Below, piece by piece: positions 11,795 through 21,964 of a stretch of 64,000 nt of DNA. The first letter of the stretch is position 1; every line of letters begins with the position of its first letter. Made by a program: the position numbers and the translations under genes. The DNA comes from Phytopythium helicoides (lineage: Eukaryota; Oomycota; Peronosporomycetes; Pythiales; Pythiaceae), in contig JANFNE010000003.1 of assembly GCA_024867545.1 (NCBI GenBank), forward strand, positions 620,001 through 684,000, read 5' to 3'. The notes under the pieces are model-generated. The model did not search any database, was not told the origin of the DNA, and saw nothing but the letters and a program-made list of their open reading frames with translations.

Positions 11795-12298
11795 CCTTCA
11801 ACCGCCTGGCTCCCAACGTCGTATCTTATGACATAAGCACATGAACTGCGAGCGAAAGTCCATGCATGACGCGCTGGTTTCTCAATTCCAAGGAGTGCCT
11901 GGAACCGAGCAAGGAACCGAGCGTCATGAAGATCGTCTTGGCGACTCAAAGATGCTGCTGAATTCCTGGGTCACGATAAAGGGTTGTTGGGAGCTCATTG
12001 GTTGCATCTCGGGTTCCAACGCACACCTGGCTAGCAGCTCCGTTCCGCGAGCAAAAGAGATCCACATCCATCTTGTACTGTATTCCGTCACTGATAGATA
12101 CCCTCAGTGAAACAAACTACTACAACAACAACAGCCAACACCTCTATCGCACTCGAGAATAGTGTCCACTCGACACTTCCGCACTACCCGAGCACGAAGC
12201 ACGGGACGGCATCCAATCACCCACGTACGGCCTGCCAGAGTCTGCAGGCAGTGCCAGACAGTCAACCAGTCGACTCGTTTCCAGCCGTCAAACGCTTT

Positions 12299-13090
12299 TT
12301 ACACGTAGGTGATGTCGCTCGTGGAGTACTTGCAGAGCGTCCCCGACGGACCCGAACCGAGCACCTTGGGCTCACCAGACGTCGAGCCCTGCGACCACTG
12401 GCACACGGGCTTCTTGCTGCCACCCTTGATCTTGATGTTCGACAGCGTCGCCTGGTCGTTGTAGTTCTTGTTCACCGTCACCACGCTCACGCTCGGGTTC
12501 ACCGCGTACACGTTGGTGAGCGTCACCTTGCGCTGCTTGTTGCCGCACGTGCCGCACGAGCGGTAGAGCTTGCCAAAGTCCTGCGCGTAGAACCCCTCGA
12601 TCTGCACCGTGCCGAGACCGTTGTGCTGGATCACCTTGTCGTCGGCGTAGCGCGCACCGCCGCCAATGACCTTGGACACGCTCGAGGCCGAGCCGCCCTT
12701 GATGGACAGCGCGTCCTCGCACACGTCGTCCCACCAGACGTTCTCGATGGTACATCCGCTCTGCTCGCAGTGGACGCCCTCCATCTGGTTCTTGCCGATG
12801 ATCACGTTCTTGAGGGTGCCGCCGGCCTCCACGAGGAACACCGCCGTGCTCTTGCCGCTCTCCGTCTGACCGTCGCACTTGATGTTGGAGCGCTCGTACG
12901 TCTTCATGCCGCCGTCGAACACCTCTCCCTTCTTGACCGTGTACGGCGCGCTGTACGTGACGGTTCCCTTGCTGGCGGGCCACGTCCCCGTGGGCATGGC
13001 GGCGGCCTCCGAGCGCATCATCTCGGCGTTGGCGACCGAGGCGACCGAGGCGACGAGTGCGAGTGCGGCGACCGAGAGCACGTTGACCAT
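12299..13090 (-). CDS. Secreted pectate lyase, PL3 family (copy 1)
   Basis: Cleaves de-esterified homogalacturonan by calcium-dependent beta-elimination in the plant wall (family knowledge). 263 residues. The start is the ATG at 13090 because it gives a classical signal peptide (MVNVLSVAALALVASVASVA, cleavage after NA). The mature part has the PL3 hallmark [14 protein letters not shown], an asparagine/glycine-rich parallel beta-helix pattern ([20 protein letters not shown]), and even cysteine spacing including CGTCGNKQRK near residue 190. The open frame extends upstream to 13489 only through non-ATG codons, in what is evidently 5' leader. It is the outermost member of the left arm and is 2,629 bp from copy 2. 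Its protein has Q in the DGQTESGK segment and R in YERSNIK. Confidence 0.93.
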   Translation of the reverse strand: MVNVLSVAALALVASVASVANAEMMRSEAAAMPTGTWPASKGTVTYSAPYTVKKGEVFDGGMKTYERSNIKCDGQTESGKSTAVFLVEAGGTLKNVIIGKNQMEGVHCEQSGCTIENVWWDDVCEDALSIKGGSASSVSKVIGGGARYADDKVIQHNGLGTVQIEGFYAQDFGKLYRSCGTCGNKQRKVTLTNVYAVNPSVSVVTVNKNYNDQATLSNIKIKGGSKKPVCQWSQGSTSGEPKVLGSGPSGTLCKYSTSDITYV

Positions 13091-13165
13091 GGTAGTCTTG
13101 GTTTGGTTGTTGTTCTTGTAGTGGATCGAGTGAGTAGCTTGGAGCTTGATGTGCTCGAGGCGGTG

Positions 13166-13182
13166 CGAATTGGAGAATGAGG
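13166..13182 (-). promoter_or_regulatory. Oomycete Inr+FPR core promoter of pectate lyase 1
   Basis: The minus strand reads CCTCATTCTCCAATTCG, matching GCTCATTYYNCAWTTT at the initiator and most of the flanking region. Its distal end is 92 bases from the ATG, the same spacing as the other copies. Confidence 0.7.
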
Positions 13183-14927
13183 AGGGATGTCGAGCGGATC
13201 GAGTTGGTCGGTGGGAGTCGCTCCGTTCTGCTCTGTCGGTTGTTTGCGTTGCCATTGTGCCAGGTTGCAGGTTCGATCGGGGTTCGCTGTTCAGGTCATC
13301 TGGACAGGCGGAGACTGTGCAAAGATTCCTCTTCTCGGCATGGTGATGTATGAGCGTGGGAGCTGCTGGCGCGATGTGTTGGTCGCCGCGTTTCTGCTGT
13401 TCGTGGAGGTCGATCAGCGATGCGAGAGCGCTTGCAGCGTCGTATGGCGGTCTGGCTGTCCAAGATATGGTGATGCTTTTACAACTCACTGCTGTTGGTA
13501 CGAGCTACAACTAACTGCATGCATGTGTCATGCTGGCCACGAAATCGACAGATCGGAGAGCGCCATGCGGACTGAGAGAACGGTGGATCCGTCGCGACGG
13601 CGCGTACAATTTTTTTTTTTTTTCTTTTCTTTGCACGGCAGCATTGGTGTACGTGTCGTAGTAGTTGCAATGTAGCCGTTTGACGTCCTTTTCTACGTGT
13701 GTGCATGATGGGTTTAACGATGATTTGGAGTTAATTGATTTCTAATTGGAATGTACGATAATGTTAATTTGACGTACGTGCTAAAGTAAATATAGCACAT
13801 TTGCAAAACAACCTGAATTGGTGGAGTAGTCAAGTTTAGTTGAGCATGGCACCCGATACGTACTACGATACATACTAATTAATCAGGTGACCAAACAACC
13901 AGCGCTCGTGTGACTGCTTCACAACCGATCTTTTTTCACAGCCCATGCAAGTCAGGGAAGTCACCCTCCTCGCCTTTCCGTGAGCACGACCTCGACCCGA
14001 TGGTTTTCGGCAACCGCTGCACACGCTGCGAGGGACACCTTTCCTCGTGGGTCGTTCCTGCACGATCATTCGTGACCCTGCAACGCTGCATGATGTATGT
14101 TTTGGGGCCGTGCTTGAAGCTTTCGCCGAGGGAACGTCATCAGAGACCAACTACGTACGTACACTAACATGACGGAAGGAATGCATCGTATCACGATACT
14201 TTATGGGATCGTTGACGACACCAACGCTCGAGTGTGGAGTTTCTAGTCACCTATGATGAGCTACAGTATACAAGACAAGTCACCGTTCGCGAATCTAAAG
14301 ATGTGAAAACCCTGTTGTTTGGATGTCAATGGGAAAAAGAGAGAAACTCCATTACAGCACACAGCTCAATCCTGTAGACTGGTAGTGACCGCTTGGTCCA
14401 TATGAGCCCAACCTTGATAGCAAGCGGATCGAGCCACCATGAGGATTGCATTTCCTACCACGCATTCTTCAAGAACTTGATTGCATCGGATTGCACTGCT
14501 TCACACGAACGCTAAACGAGTTTTATCTGAATCCAACCTTCATTGAAGCAATGATGGCGGCACGAAAAATTCAGCGAGCGCTAATCGCCCAAAGAAATCT
14601 TGTCTTGCTAAACAAGGATATACATTAGACACCTCCCGTCCTGGTTCTCAACAAAACACAAAACAAAAAACAAAAGCCAGCAAAAGAGATCCACATCCAT
14701 CTTGTACTGTATTCCGTCACTGATAGATACCCTCAGTGAAACAAACTACTACAACAACAACAGCCAACACCTCTATCGCACTCGAGAATAGTGTCCACTC
14801 GACACTACCGCACTACTCGAGCACGAAGCACGGGACGGCATCCAATCACCCACGTACGGCCTGCCAGAGTCTGCAGGCAGTGCCAGACAGTCAACCAGTC
14901 GACTCGTTTCCAGCCGTCAAACGCTTT
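13183..14927. other. Spacer between pectate lyase copies 1 and 2
   Basis: Upstream region of copy 1 joined to the downstream region of copy 2. It contains a T run near 13611-13624. The segment 13780-14130 (ATATAGCACAT, ACTAATTAAT, CGACC-GATGGTT-TCGGCAACCGCT) is recognisably related to 16440-16960 in the next spacer and to their mirror copies. No gene was identified. Confidence 0.6.
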
Positions 14928-15719
14928 TTACACGTAGGTGATGTCGCTCGTGGAGTACTTGCAGAGCGTCCCCGACGGACCCGAACCGAGCACCTTGGGC
15001 TCACCAGACGTCGAGCCCTGCGACCACTGGCACACGGGCTTCTTGCTGCCACCCTTGATCTTGATGTTCGACAGCGTCGCCTGGTCGTTGTAGTTCTTGT
15101 TCACCGTCACCACGCTCACGCTCGGGTTCACCGCGTACACGTTGGTGAGCGTCACCTTGCGCTGCTTGTTGCCGCACGTGCCGCACGAGCGGTAGAGCTT
15201 GCCAAAGTCCTGCGCGTAGAACCCCTCGATCTGCACCGTGCCGAGACCGTTGTGCTGGATCACCTTGTCGTCGGCGTAGCGCGCACCGCCGCCAATGACC
15301 TTGGACACGCTCGAGGCCGAGCCGCCCTTGATGGACAGCGCGTCCTCGCACACGTCGTCCCACCAGACGTTCTCGATGGTGCATCCGCTCTGCTCGCAGT
15401 GGACGCCCTCCATCTGGTTCTTGCCGATGATCACGTTCTTGAGGGTGCCGCCGGCCTCCACGAGGAACACCGCCGTGCTCTTGCCGCTCTCCGTCTGACC
15501 GTCGCACTTGATGTTGGAGCGCTCGTACGTCTTCATGCCGCCGTCGAACACCTCTCCCTTCTTGACCGTGTACGGCGCGCTGTACGTGACGGTTCCCTTG
15601 CTGGCGGGCCACGTCCCCGTGGGCATGGCGGCGGCCTCCGAGCGCATCATCTCGGCGTTGGCGACCGAGGCGACCGAGGCGACGAGTGCGAGTGCGGCGA
15701 CCGAGAGCACGTTGACCAT
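14928..15719 (-). CDS. Secreted pectate lyase, PL3 family (copy 2)
   Basis: The 263-residue product appears identical to copy 1 on reading. The DNA differs by rare silent changes such as GGATGCACC for GGATGTACC in the middle. The 3' flank (AAAAAGCGTTTGACGGCTGG onward) is shared with copies 1, 5, 6 and 7. Copies 1, 2 and 7 keep an extra segment of about 20 bases there (GCACTGCCTGCAGACTC) that copies 5 and 6 lack. The mirror partner across the palindrome is copy 5. Confidence 0.93.
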   Translation of the reverse strand: MVNVLSVAALALVASVASVANAEMMRSEAAAMPTGTWPASKGTVTYSAPYTVKKGEVFDGGMKTYERSNIKCDGQTESGKSTAVFLVEAGGTLKNVIIGKNQMEGVHCEQSGCTIENVWWDDVCEDALSIKGGSASSVSKVIGGGARYADDKVIQHNGLGTVQIEGFYAQDFGKLYRSCGTCGNKQRKVTLTNVYAVNPSVSVVTVNKNYNDQATLSNIKIKGGSKKPVCQWSQGSTSGEPKVLGSGPSGTLCKYSTSDITYV

Positions 15720-15794
15720 GGTAGTCTTGGTTTGGTTGTTGTTCTTGTAGTGGATCGAGTGAGTAGCTTGGAGCTTGATGTGCTCTAGGCGGTG

Positions 15795-15811
15795 CGAATT
15801 GGAGAATGAGG
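15795..15811 (-). promoter_or_regulatory. Oomycete Inr+FPR core promoter of pectate lyase 2
   Basis: CCTCATTCTCCAATTCG on the minus strand, 92 bases from the ATG at 15719. Confidence 0.7.
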
Positions 15812-17701
15812 AGGAATGTCGAGCGGGTCGAGTTGGTCGGTGGGAGTCGCTCCGTTCTGCTCTGTCGGTTGTTTGCACTGCCGTTGTGCCAGGTTGCAGG
15901 TTCGATCGGGGTTCGCTGTTCAGGTCATCTGGACAGGCGGAGACCGTGCAAAGATTCCTGGCGCGATGTGTTGGTCGCCGCGTTTCTGCTGTTCGTGGAG
16001 GTCAATCAGCGATGCGAGAGCGCTTGCAGCGTCGTATGGCGGTCTGGCTGTCCAAGATATGGTGATGCTTTTACAACTCACTGCTGTTGGTACGAGCTAC
16101 AACTAACTGCATGCATGTGTCATGCTGGCCACGAAATCGACAGATCGGAGAGCGCCATGCGGAGTGAAGGAACAGAGGGCCTCACAACAATGCGCTGGAG
16201 CGGACGCGAGTGCTGATGCAGGGCCTTCCATCGGAGTGGCACTGCGATGTGAGCCATGCATGAGCCGAGAGCTCTCGGCCTTTTTCTACGATGGTTCGTT
16301 AGTCGCGTTTTTTAGTGAGTGAGTGTGTTTTAAATCGTTTGAGACTGTTATTTGTTTGTTTGTTTGTTTGTTTTGGTTTGGTTTGAATCGAGATAATCGA
16401 AATAATCGATTTAGTCGACCACGACAACCGAAATACCAACTGAAACATACTAATTAATAGGACGCGGCCAACTCTTTCCAGCCCAACAACGACGAGAGCG
16501 CTTCGCAGTAAGCCAACATATTTAGTGAAGAGCCTTCGCGATGTTGGCTTTACAAGCGCTTTTGACTAATGCGGCGCCAGTACATGCTCATGTGCTATAT
16601 TTACAAACTACTCGAAGCGAGTCAATATACGAACCAAGAACAAAGCGGGGCCACCGTCAAACATCAACCTCGCCTCGTTCACTCGAAACAACAAGGCGCC
16701 AGCCTCACGCCAAGATTCAACAATACCTGCAAATACTGCAGTCACAACTCCTACTCACCTGCCCGCCCACCTGTCCGTGACCTCGACCTGATGGTTCTCG
16801 GCAACCGCTCCTCACACTGCTCCTTCAACAAAACCGTAGAGACCGAGACGATCACGCTCGCGTCGAGACGGGGTCATATTCATGATCACGGTGCCTGCGC
16901 TCCTAACCGATCTTTCGCGACCCTGCGACGGACGTTGCATGCGACGTGTGTGATTTTCAGATTGGAACGATCTCATCTCACTTGGTCACCCATGGATACT
17001 GTACTGCTTCTCATCCTATGCGCTCCAGTGGAGCCTGCAGGCAGACGGAACGGTCGGTGCCTTGACGCAAAGCTGACTGTGATCTTCCGTCCGCGCTCTA
17101 TTGCGCGATGCCATCAAGGAGATGTTGTGTTGTGAGTTTCGACTCTCGAGGTCCTTCCTCTACTGGGTGCGTCGGTATGTGGCAGAACTGCAATGACTGG
17201 GATGTCGACGTAGTTCAGCGGTCTGTTGCTCGATGGATCTGGGATCTCTCTTCAGAAGATGGTGCGGACAACAATAGACATACGCACATCAGAGAGTCAT
17301 ATGAGGTACTGTAGGTTGGATATGCGCACACCGGCATCGCACAGAACCTAGCTCATTCACCAACCGTACGTTGGCACTGACTGTGAACATCCGTAAAAGA
17401 GAGGCAAAACGCGAGCGAGGCTCATGAGTCCATGTCATGAGCGTGCCCTTCCAACGTTGATGCACTGCGATGTGCTTCCACGAACAGCAAGCAAGATGAA
17501 ACAGCGGAATCCAAAACTGAACTAGCATACCAAACACTGGCGCATTCTCTATTTATTTTGCTTCACACATACATCAACCGAAACCCAGCAATGACCGAGC
17601 ATGCACGCTCAAAGCTTGCACCGTATGGCTGGATGAATGGCACGGTACTCGCACAACCATTGAACTGACCCGTCCAGACAGACAGATAGCTGCCAAACAC
17701 C
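15812..17701. other. Spacer between pectate lyase copies 2 and 3
   Basis: Contains a (TTTG)n run at about 16348-16376 followed by ATCGA-rich repeats at 16385-16412. The segment 16440-16960 shares scattered blocks with 13780-14130. Its mirror image is at 22757-24700. No gene identified. Confidence 0.6.
16348..16380 (+). repeat. (TTTG)n microsatellite
   Basis: About seven TTTG units; the mirror copy (AAAC)n is at about 24094-24121. Confidence 0.8.
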
Positions 17702-18493
17702 TTACACGTAGGTGATGTCGCTCGTGGAGTACTTGCAGAGCGTCCCCGACGGACCCGAACCGAGCACCTTGGGCTCACCAGACGTCGAGCCCTGCGACCA
17801 CTGGCACACGGGCTTCTTGCTGCCACCCTTGATCTTGATGTTCGACAGCGTCGCCTGGTCGTTGTAGTTCTTGTTCACCGTCACCACGCTCACGCTCGGG
17901 TTCACCGCGTACACGTTGGTGAGCGTCACCTTGCGCTGCTTGTTGCCGCACGTGCCGCACGAGCGGTAGAGCTTGCCAAAGTCCTGCGCGTAGAACCCCT
18001 CGATCTGCACCGTGCCGAGACCGTTGTGCTGGATCACCTTGTCGTCGGCGTAGCGCGCACCGCCGCCAATGACCTTGGACACGCTCGAGGCCGAGCCGCC
18101 CTTGATGGACAGCGCGTCCTCACACACGTCGTCCCACCAGACGTTCTCGATGGTACATCCGCTCTGCTCGCAGTGGACGCCCTCCATCTGGTTCTTGCCG
18201 ATGATCACGTTCTTGAGGGTGCCGCCGGCCTCCACGAGGAACACCGCCGTGCTCTTGCCGCTCTCCGTCTGACCGTCGCACTTGATGTTGGAGCGCTCGT
18301 ACGTCTTCATGCCGCCGTCGAACACCTCTCCCTTCTTGACCGTGTACGGCGCGCTGTACGTGACGGTTCCCTTGCTGGCGGGCCACGTCCCCGTGGGCAT
18401 GGCGGCGGCCTCCGAGCGCATCATCTCGGCGTTGGCGACCGAGGCGACCGAGGCGACGAGTGCGAGTGCGGCGACCGAGAGCACGTTGACCAT
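17702..18493 (-). CDS. Secreted pectate lyase, PL3 family (copy 3)
   Basis: The 263-residue product appears identical to copies 1 and 2. Its 3' flank is of a second class, shared only with copy 4 (a stretch ending TGTCTGTCTGGACGGGTCAG), and lacks the long tail of the other copies. Upstream, beyond the conserved promoter, homology with copies 1 and 2 stops at about 18610 (GGGTCGAGTT then GTGGAAGCGAGTC). The flanks are therefore exchanged while the coding part stays uniform. It is the innermost gene of the left arm. Confidence 0.93.
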   Translation of the reverse strand: MVNVLSVAALALVASVASVANAEMMRSEAAAMPTGTWPASKGTVTYSAPYTVKKGEVFDGGMKTYERSNIKCDGQTESGKSTAVFLVEAGGTLKNVIIGKNQMEGVHCEQSGCTIENVWWDDVCEDALSIKGGSASSVSKVIGGGARYADDKVIQHNGLGTVQIEGFYAQDFGKLYRSCGTCGNKQRKVTLTNVYAVNPSVSVVTVNKNYNDQATLSNIKIKGGSKKPVCQWSQGSTSGEPKVLGSGPSGTLCKYSTSDITYV

Positions 18494-18568
18494 GGTAGTC
18501 TTGGTTTGGTTGTTGTTCTTGTAGTGGATCGAGTGAGTAGCTTGGAGCTTGATGTGCTCTAGGCGCTG

Positions 18569-18585
18569 CGAATTGGAGAATGAGG
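18569..18585 (-). promoter_or_regulatory. Oomycete Inr+FPR core promoter of pectate lyase 3
   Basis: CCTCATTCTCCAATTCG on the minus strand, 92 bases from the ATG at 18493. Confidence 0.7.
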
Positions 18586-19302
18586 AGGAATGTCGAGCGG
18601 GTCGAGTTTGTGGAAGCGAGTCACCGAGCTGTTAGTCTGCACCGTGCGCTAATCAGTCCCTGTAATGCAGGTATCCGGTGACCTGCTGGGCTGTGCAGAC
18701 ACCGGTGCTCGGCTCTCTTGCAACACTGCACTTTCTGGTTGAACGTAGGCTCGAGGTCATCAACTCGCGTTTCTACTGTCCGCGTGCGAACAGAAACGGA
18801 GAATATTGCTAGCATAACCATCCGGCGCGACGGAAAGGAGATGCAGGCAGCGCGTACTGAAAGTTTACCGTACCGGGCGTATGTTTTCTGGGCATCCGAT
18901 GGACGACTGGCACATGGTTTAGTCGCTCCAGTCGGATTTGCGTCAGATTAAATTCGACTATTCCTAATCATTTGCGAATATCGATATTCAATATCGGAGT
19001 GTCAAAATGGGTCATTGCAAAAGACCCCCAAAAAGCAAATCAACCAACCCACCACGCAGAATGCCAACACCAGCACCATGAGGCCGACACACCAATAACT
19101 AAGCGCGCGGATGCGATATGTGCGAGCCATTGAGCGCAGCCGAGAAAGTAGACTGAGGCCAGGTCCTTCGTTCCATCAGCATCAATTCCCTGTCTTGCTC
19201 TCCGCAGCAATAGGTAGAGCGTGACACGTACCGGTAGTTGAGTCTGGGTCAATTCAAGCGAATTACCCATGCGCTTGTTTGTTTGTTTGTTTTGTCTACA
19301 CT
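18586..19302. other. Inner left-arm spacer
   Basis: Mirror of 21180-21872. It contains a short AATATCGATATTCAATATCG-type palindrome near 18976-18996. The frame on the minus strand at 19040-19270 is repeated in the mirror copy but has no recognisable domain, so I do not call it a gene. Confidence 0.5.
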
Positions 19303-19690
19303 ATGTTGTCGGGCGCAAACAACGAGAATGAAACCACAGGATTGCTACAGGAGCTTGGTCATCTTAACTGCAGCATCACTACGAGTGGAATCCATCTAAC
19401 TATCATCGGCGACAGCCAACTCTTCATCCATCCCTGTGAAGGTGAAGCCAAGGTACGCGTGCCAAATTTTTCGGAGCTTTTATTCAACGTCAAACATCGA
19501 CTCACAGGTTATTTATCAATACGTCAGAAGATCCTTCAACACGGCGGTAGACTTTCTTGGCAAAGTCGCAATGGACATTCGAGCGACTGGTATGGTGACA
19601 CCTGTGATCTCACGATCTCGTCAAACACGAAGGTTCCTGCTCGAAAGGAAGTTACAGTATGTTAACGTAGTTACCCACAAGGCTTAAGGC
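19303..19690 (+). pseudogene. Decayed retroelement RNase H fragment (left-arm copy)
   Basis: The first frame reads SGANNENETTGLLQELGHL then IHLTIIGDSQLFIHPCEGEA, the RNase HI pattern of an NN-E-E helix followed by the L-I-GDSQL strand with its catalytic aspartate. After a frame change near 19500 the C-terminal RNase H part follows (VIYQYVRRSFNTAVDFLGKV, AMD). No reverse transcriptase or long terminal repeat was seen nearby. It is interpreted as a dead fragment of a retrotransposon polyprotein carried along with the arm duplication. Confidence 0.6.
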
Positions 19691-19835
19691 GATCCGTTCA
19701 TAAAAGGAATTAGCAGCAACCCCAACTCACGGATTCGTCAGTGCTCGAATTTCGCCATTGTTTCCCCATTCACGCTCCTATAACGAGCTCCTATAGAGCA
19801 AGAAACAGTTGATTCGTCATTTCGAGCGGGCTTCG

Positions 19836-20659
19836 GAAACGTCCGCGAGGAATGAGTTTGTTGGGACCGAAGACGACGTTGGAATTGACAATGGTCCCTA
19901 GCCAGAGTAAATACGCTGATTGTTGTTGTGCCAAAATGCTATCAACAGGATATTGCACTGTGAACACTCACAGTGATGCGACGCTTGGTTACTGATAATG
20001 TGGGGATCTGAATGGGACCGAGAGGTGAGAAGGGATCAAGTTTGCCGTCTATCATCATGGAGGTTTAGCTTAGCGGCTGAACAGAATACTGTAGGAAAGA
20101 CAAACTTGCAATTGTACATCGAAAAGCGGCTAGCAAGTCAGACGTCGTGAATGAACAAGCCTGATGACGTTTACAGCACAATGAAAAGCGTAAAGCTTTG
20201 ACAATGAATCGATTGAGTACTAACTTTTTACGATTCTCCCTCCTCTGCAAATATCTCACTATCGGTTGTCTAGGATGAGTTCGTGTTTGTTTGAGATTTT
20301 TTATCTTTCCAGATCAATCAAATAAGTCACGTGCGATATCGACTGACCAACAACGCCGTACAGTTTGTATAAATACCGAGGAGACATAAGGCAATGCGCT
20401 TGGGGACCAAATCCGACTCTGCTACAGCGTACATCAAAATGCGACAGCAGTTCCCCATTTGAGAGTCTCGAGTATTGCCCATGGGCCAGCATGAAGATCT
20501 AGAGCAAGACAAAGGGAGCCGTTTGGAATTCCATGGACTACTATGCGGACAATAACGCAACAGGAAGAGAGTATCATACCACATTCCGTCTAATTCTCAA
20601 GCAGACTATCCCACCGATCTCGCCAGTGTTGTCGTGCAAACAATTTTGTAGCCTGCTCA
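19836..20659. other. Unique spacer at the centre of the palindrome
   Basis: About 820 bp, A/T richer than the arms, with no mirror partner and no convincing gene. A short minus-strand frame at 20301-20584 has no recognisable motif. Confidence 0.6.
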
Positions 20660-20794
20660 AAATGACGAATCAACTGTTTCTTGTTCTATAGGAGCTCGTT
20701 ATAGGAGCGTGAATGGGGAAACAATGGCGAGTTTCGAGCACCGACGAATCCGTGAGTTGGGGTTGCTGCTAATTCCTTTTATGAAGGGATCGCC

Positions 20795-21179
20795 TTAGGC
20801 CTTGTGGGTAACTACGTTGACATACTGTAACTTCCTTTCGAGCAGGAACCTTCGTGTTTGACGAGGTCGGGAGATCACAGGTGTCACCATACCAGTCGCT
20901 CGAATGTCCATTGCGATTTTGCCAAGAAAGTCTACCGCCGTGTTGAAGGATCTTCTGACGTATTGATAAATAACCTGTGAGTCGATGCTTGGCGTTGAAT
21001 AAAAGCTCCGAAATCTTTGGCACGCGTACCTTGGCTTCACCTTCACAGGGATGGATGAAGAGTTGGCTGTCGCCGATGATAGTTAGATGGATTCCACCCG
21101 TAGTGATGCTGCAGTTAAGATGGCCAAGCTCCTGTAGCAATCCTGTGATTTCATTCTCGTTGTTTGCGCCCGACAACAT
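20795..21179 (-). pseudogene. Decayed retroelement RNase H fragment (right-arm copy)
   Basis: Mirror copy of the fragment at 19303-19690, with substitutions (NNENEITGLLQ, GEAKVRVPKISELLFNAKHR) and the same frame break before VIYQYVRRSFNTAVDFLGKI. The shared break shows that it decayed before the arms were duplicated. Confidence 0.6.
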
Positions 21180-21872
21180 AGTGTAGACAAACAAACAAAC
21201 AAGCGCATGGGTAATTCGCTTGAATTAACCCAAACTCAACTACCAGTACGTGTCACGCTCTACCTATTGCTGCGGAGAGCAAGACAGGGAATTGATGCTG
21301 ACGGAACGAAGGACCTGGCCTCAGTCTACTTTCTCGGCTGCGCTCAATGGCTCGCACATATCGCATCCGCGCGCTTAGTTATTGGTGTGTCGTCCTCATG
21401 GTGCTGGTGTTGGTTGATTTGCTTTTTGGGGGGTCTTTTGCAATGACCCATTTTGACACTCCGATATTGAATATCGATATTCTCAAATGATTAGGAATAA
21501 TCGAATTTAATCTGACGCAAATCCGACTGGAGCGACTAAACCATGTGCCAGTCGTCCATCGGATGCCCAGAAAACATACGCCCGGTACGGTAAACTTTCA
21601 GTACGCGCTGCCTGCATCTCCTTTCCGTCGCGCCGGATGGTTATGCTAGCAATATTCTCCGTTTCTGTTCGCACGCGGACAGTAGAAACGCGAGTTGATG
21701 AACTCGAGCCTACGTTCAACCAGAAAGTGCAGTGTAGCAAGAGAGCCGAGCACCGGTGCCTGCACAGCCCAGCAGGTCACCGGATACCTGCATTACAGGG
21801 ACTGATTAGCGCACGGTGCAGACTACCAGCTCGGTGACTCGCTTCCACCAACTCGGCCCGCTCGACATTCCT
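21180..21872. other. Inner right-arm spacer
   Basis: Mirror of 18586-19302, including the ATATTGAATATCGATATT palindrome near 21460-21482. No gene identified. Confidence 0.5.
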
Positions 21873-21889
21873 CCTCATTCTCCAATTCG
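21873..21889 (+). promoter_or_regulatory. Oomycete Inr+FPR core promoter of pectate lyase 4
   Basis: CCTCATTCTCCAATTCG, 92 bases before the ATG at 21965. Confidence 0.7.
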
Positions 21890-21964
21890 CACCGCCTCGA
21901 GCACATCAAGCTCCAAGCTACTCACTCGATCCACTACAAGAACAAAAACCAAACCAAGACTACC

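Larger units (their letters stand above)
12052..19835 (+). repeat. Left arm of large palindrome carrying pectate lyase copies 1-3
   Basis: Matches 20660-28450 in reverse complement, with small insertions, deletions and scattered substitutions. Anchor pairs that keep a nearly constant coordinate sum of about 40,460-40,520 are: lyase 1 start 13090 with lyase 6 start 27426, lyase 2 start 15719 with lyase 5 start 24800, lyase 3 start 18493 with lyase 4 start 21965, and an RNase H remnant at 19303 with 21179. The outer edge lies at about 12052, where GCAAAAGAGATCCACATCC starts. The inner edge is near 19835, just after GAAACAGTTGATTCGTCATT. Confidence 0.85.

Noticed and set aside
12107..13180. Long antisense open frame (357 codons) over pectate lyase 1, with equivalents over every other copy
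   Set aside because: It mirrors the GC-rich third positions of the lyase; it has no domain, and its repetition only follows the duplicated gene.
16541..17135. 188-codon plus-strand frame in the copy 2-3 spacer, repeated in the mirror spacer
   Set aside because: Repeated only because the arm is duplicated; sequence is not protein-like and the related spacer at 13.8-14.1 kb does not keep the frame.
20301..20584. Small minus-strand frames in the palindrome centre
   Set aside because: Short, no motif, not conserved in any other part of the window.
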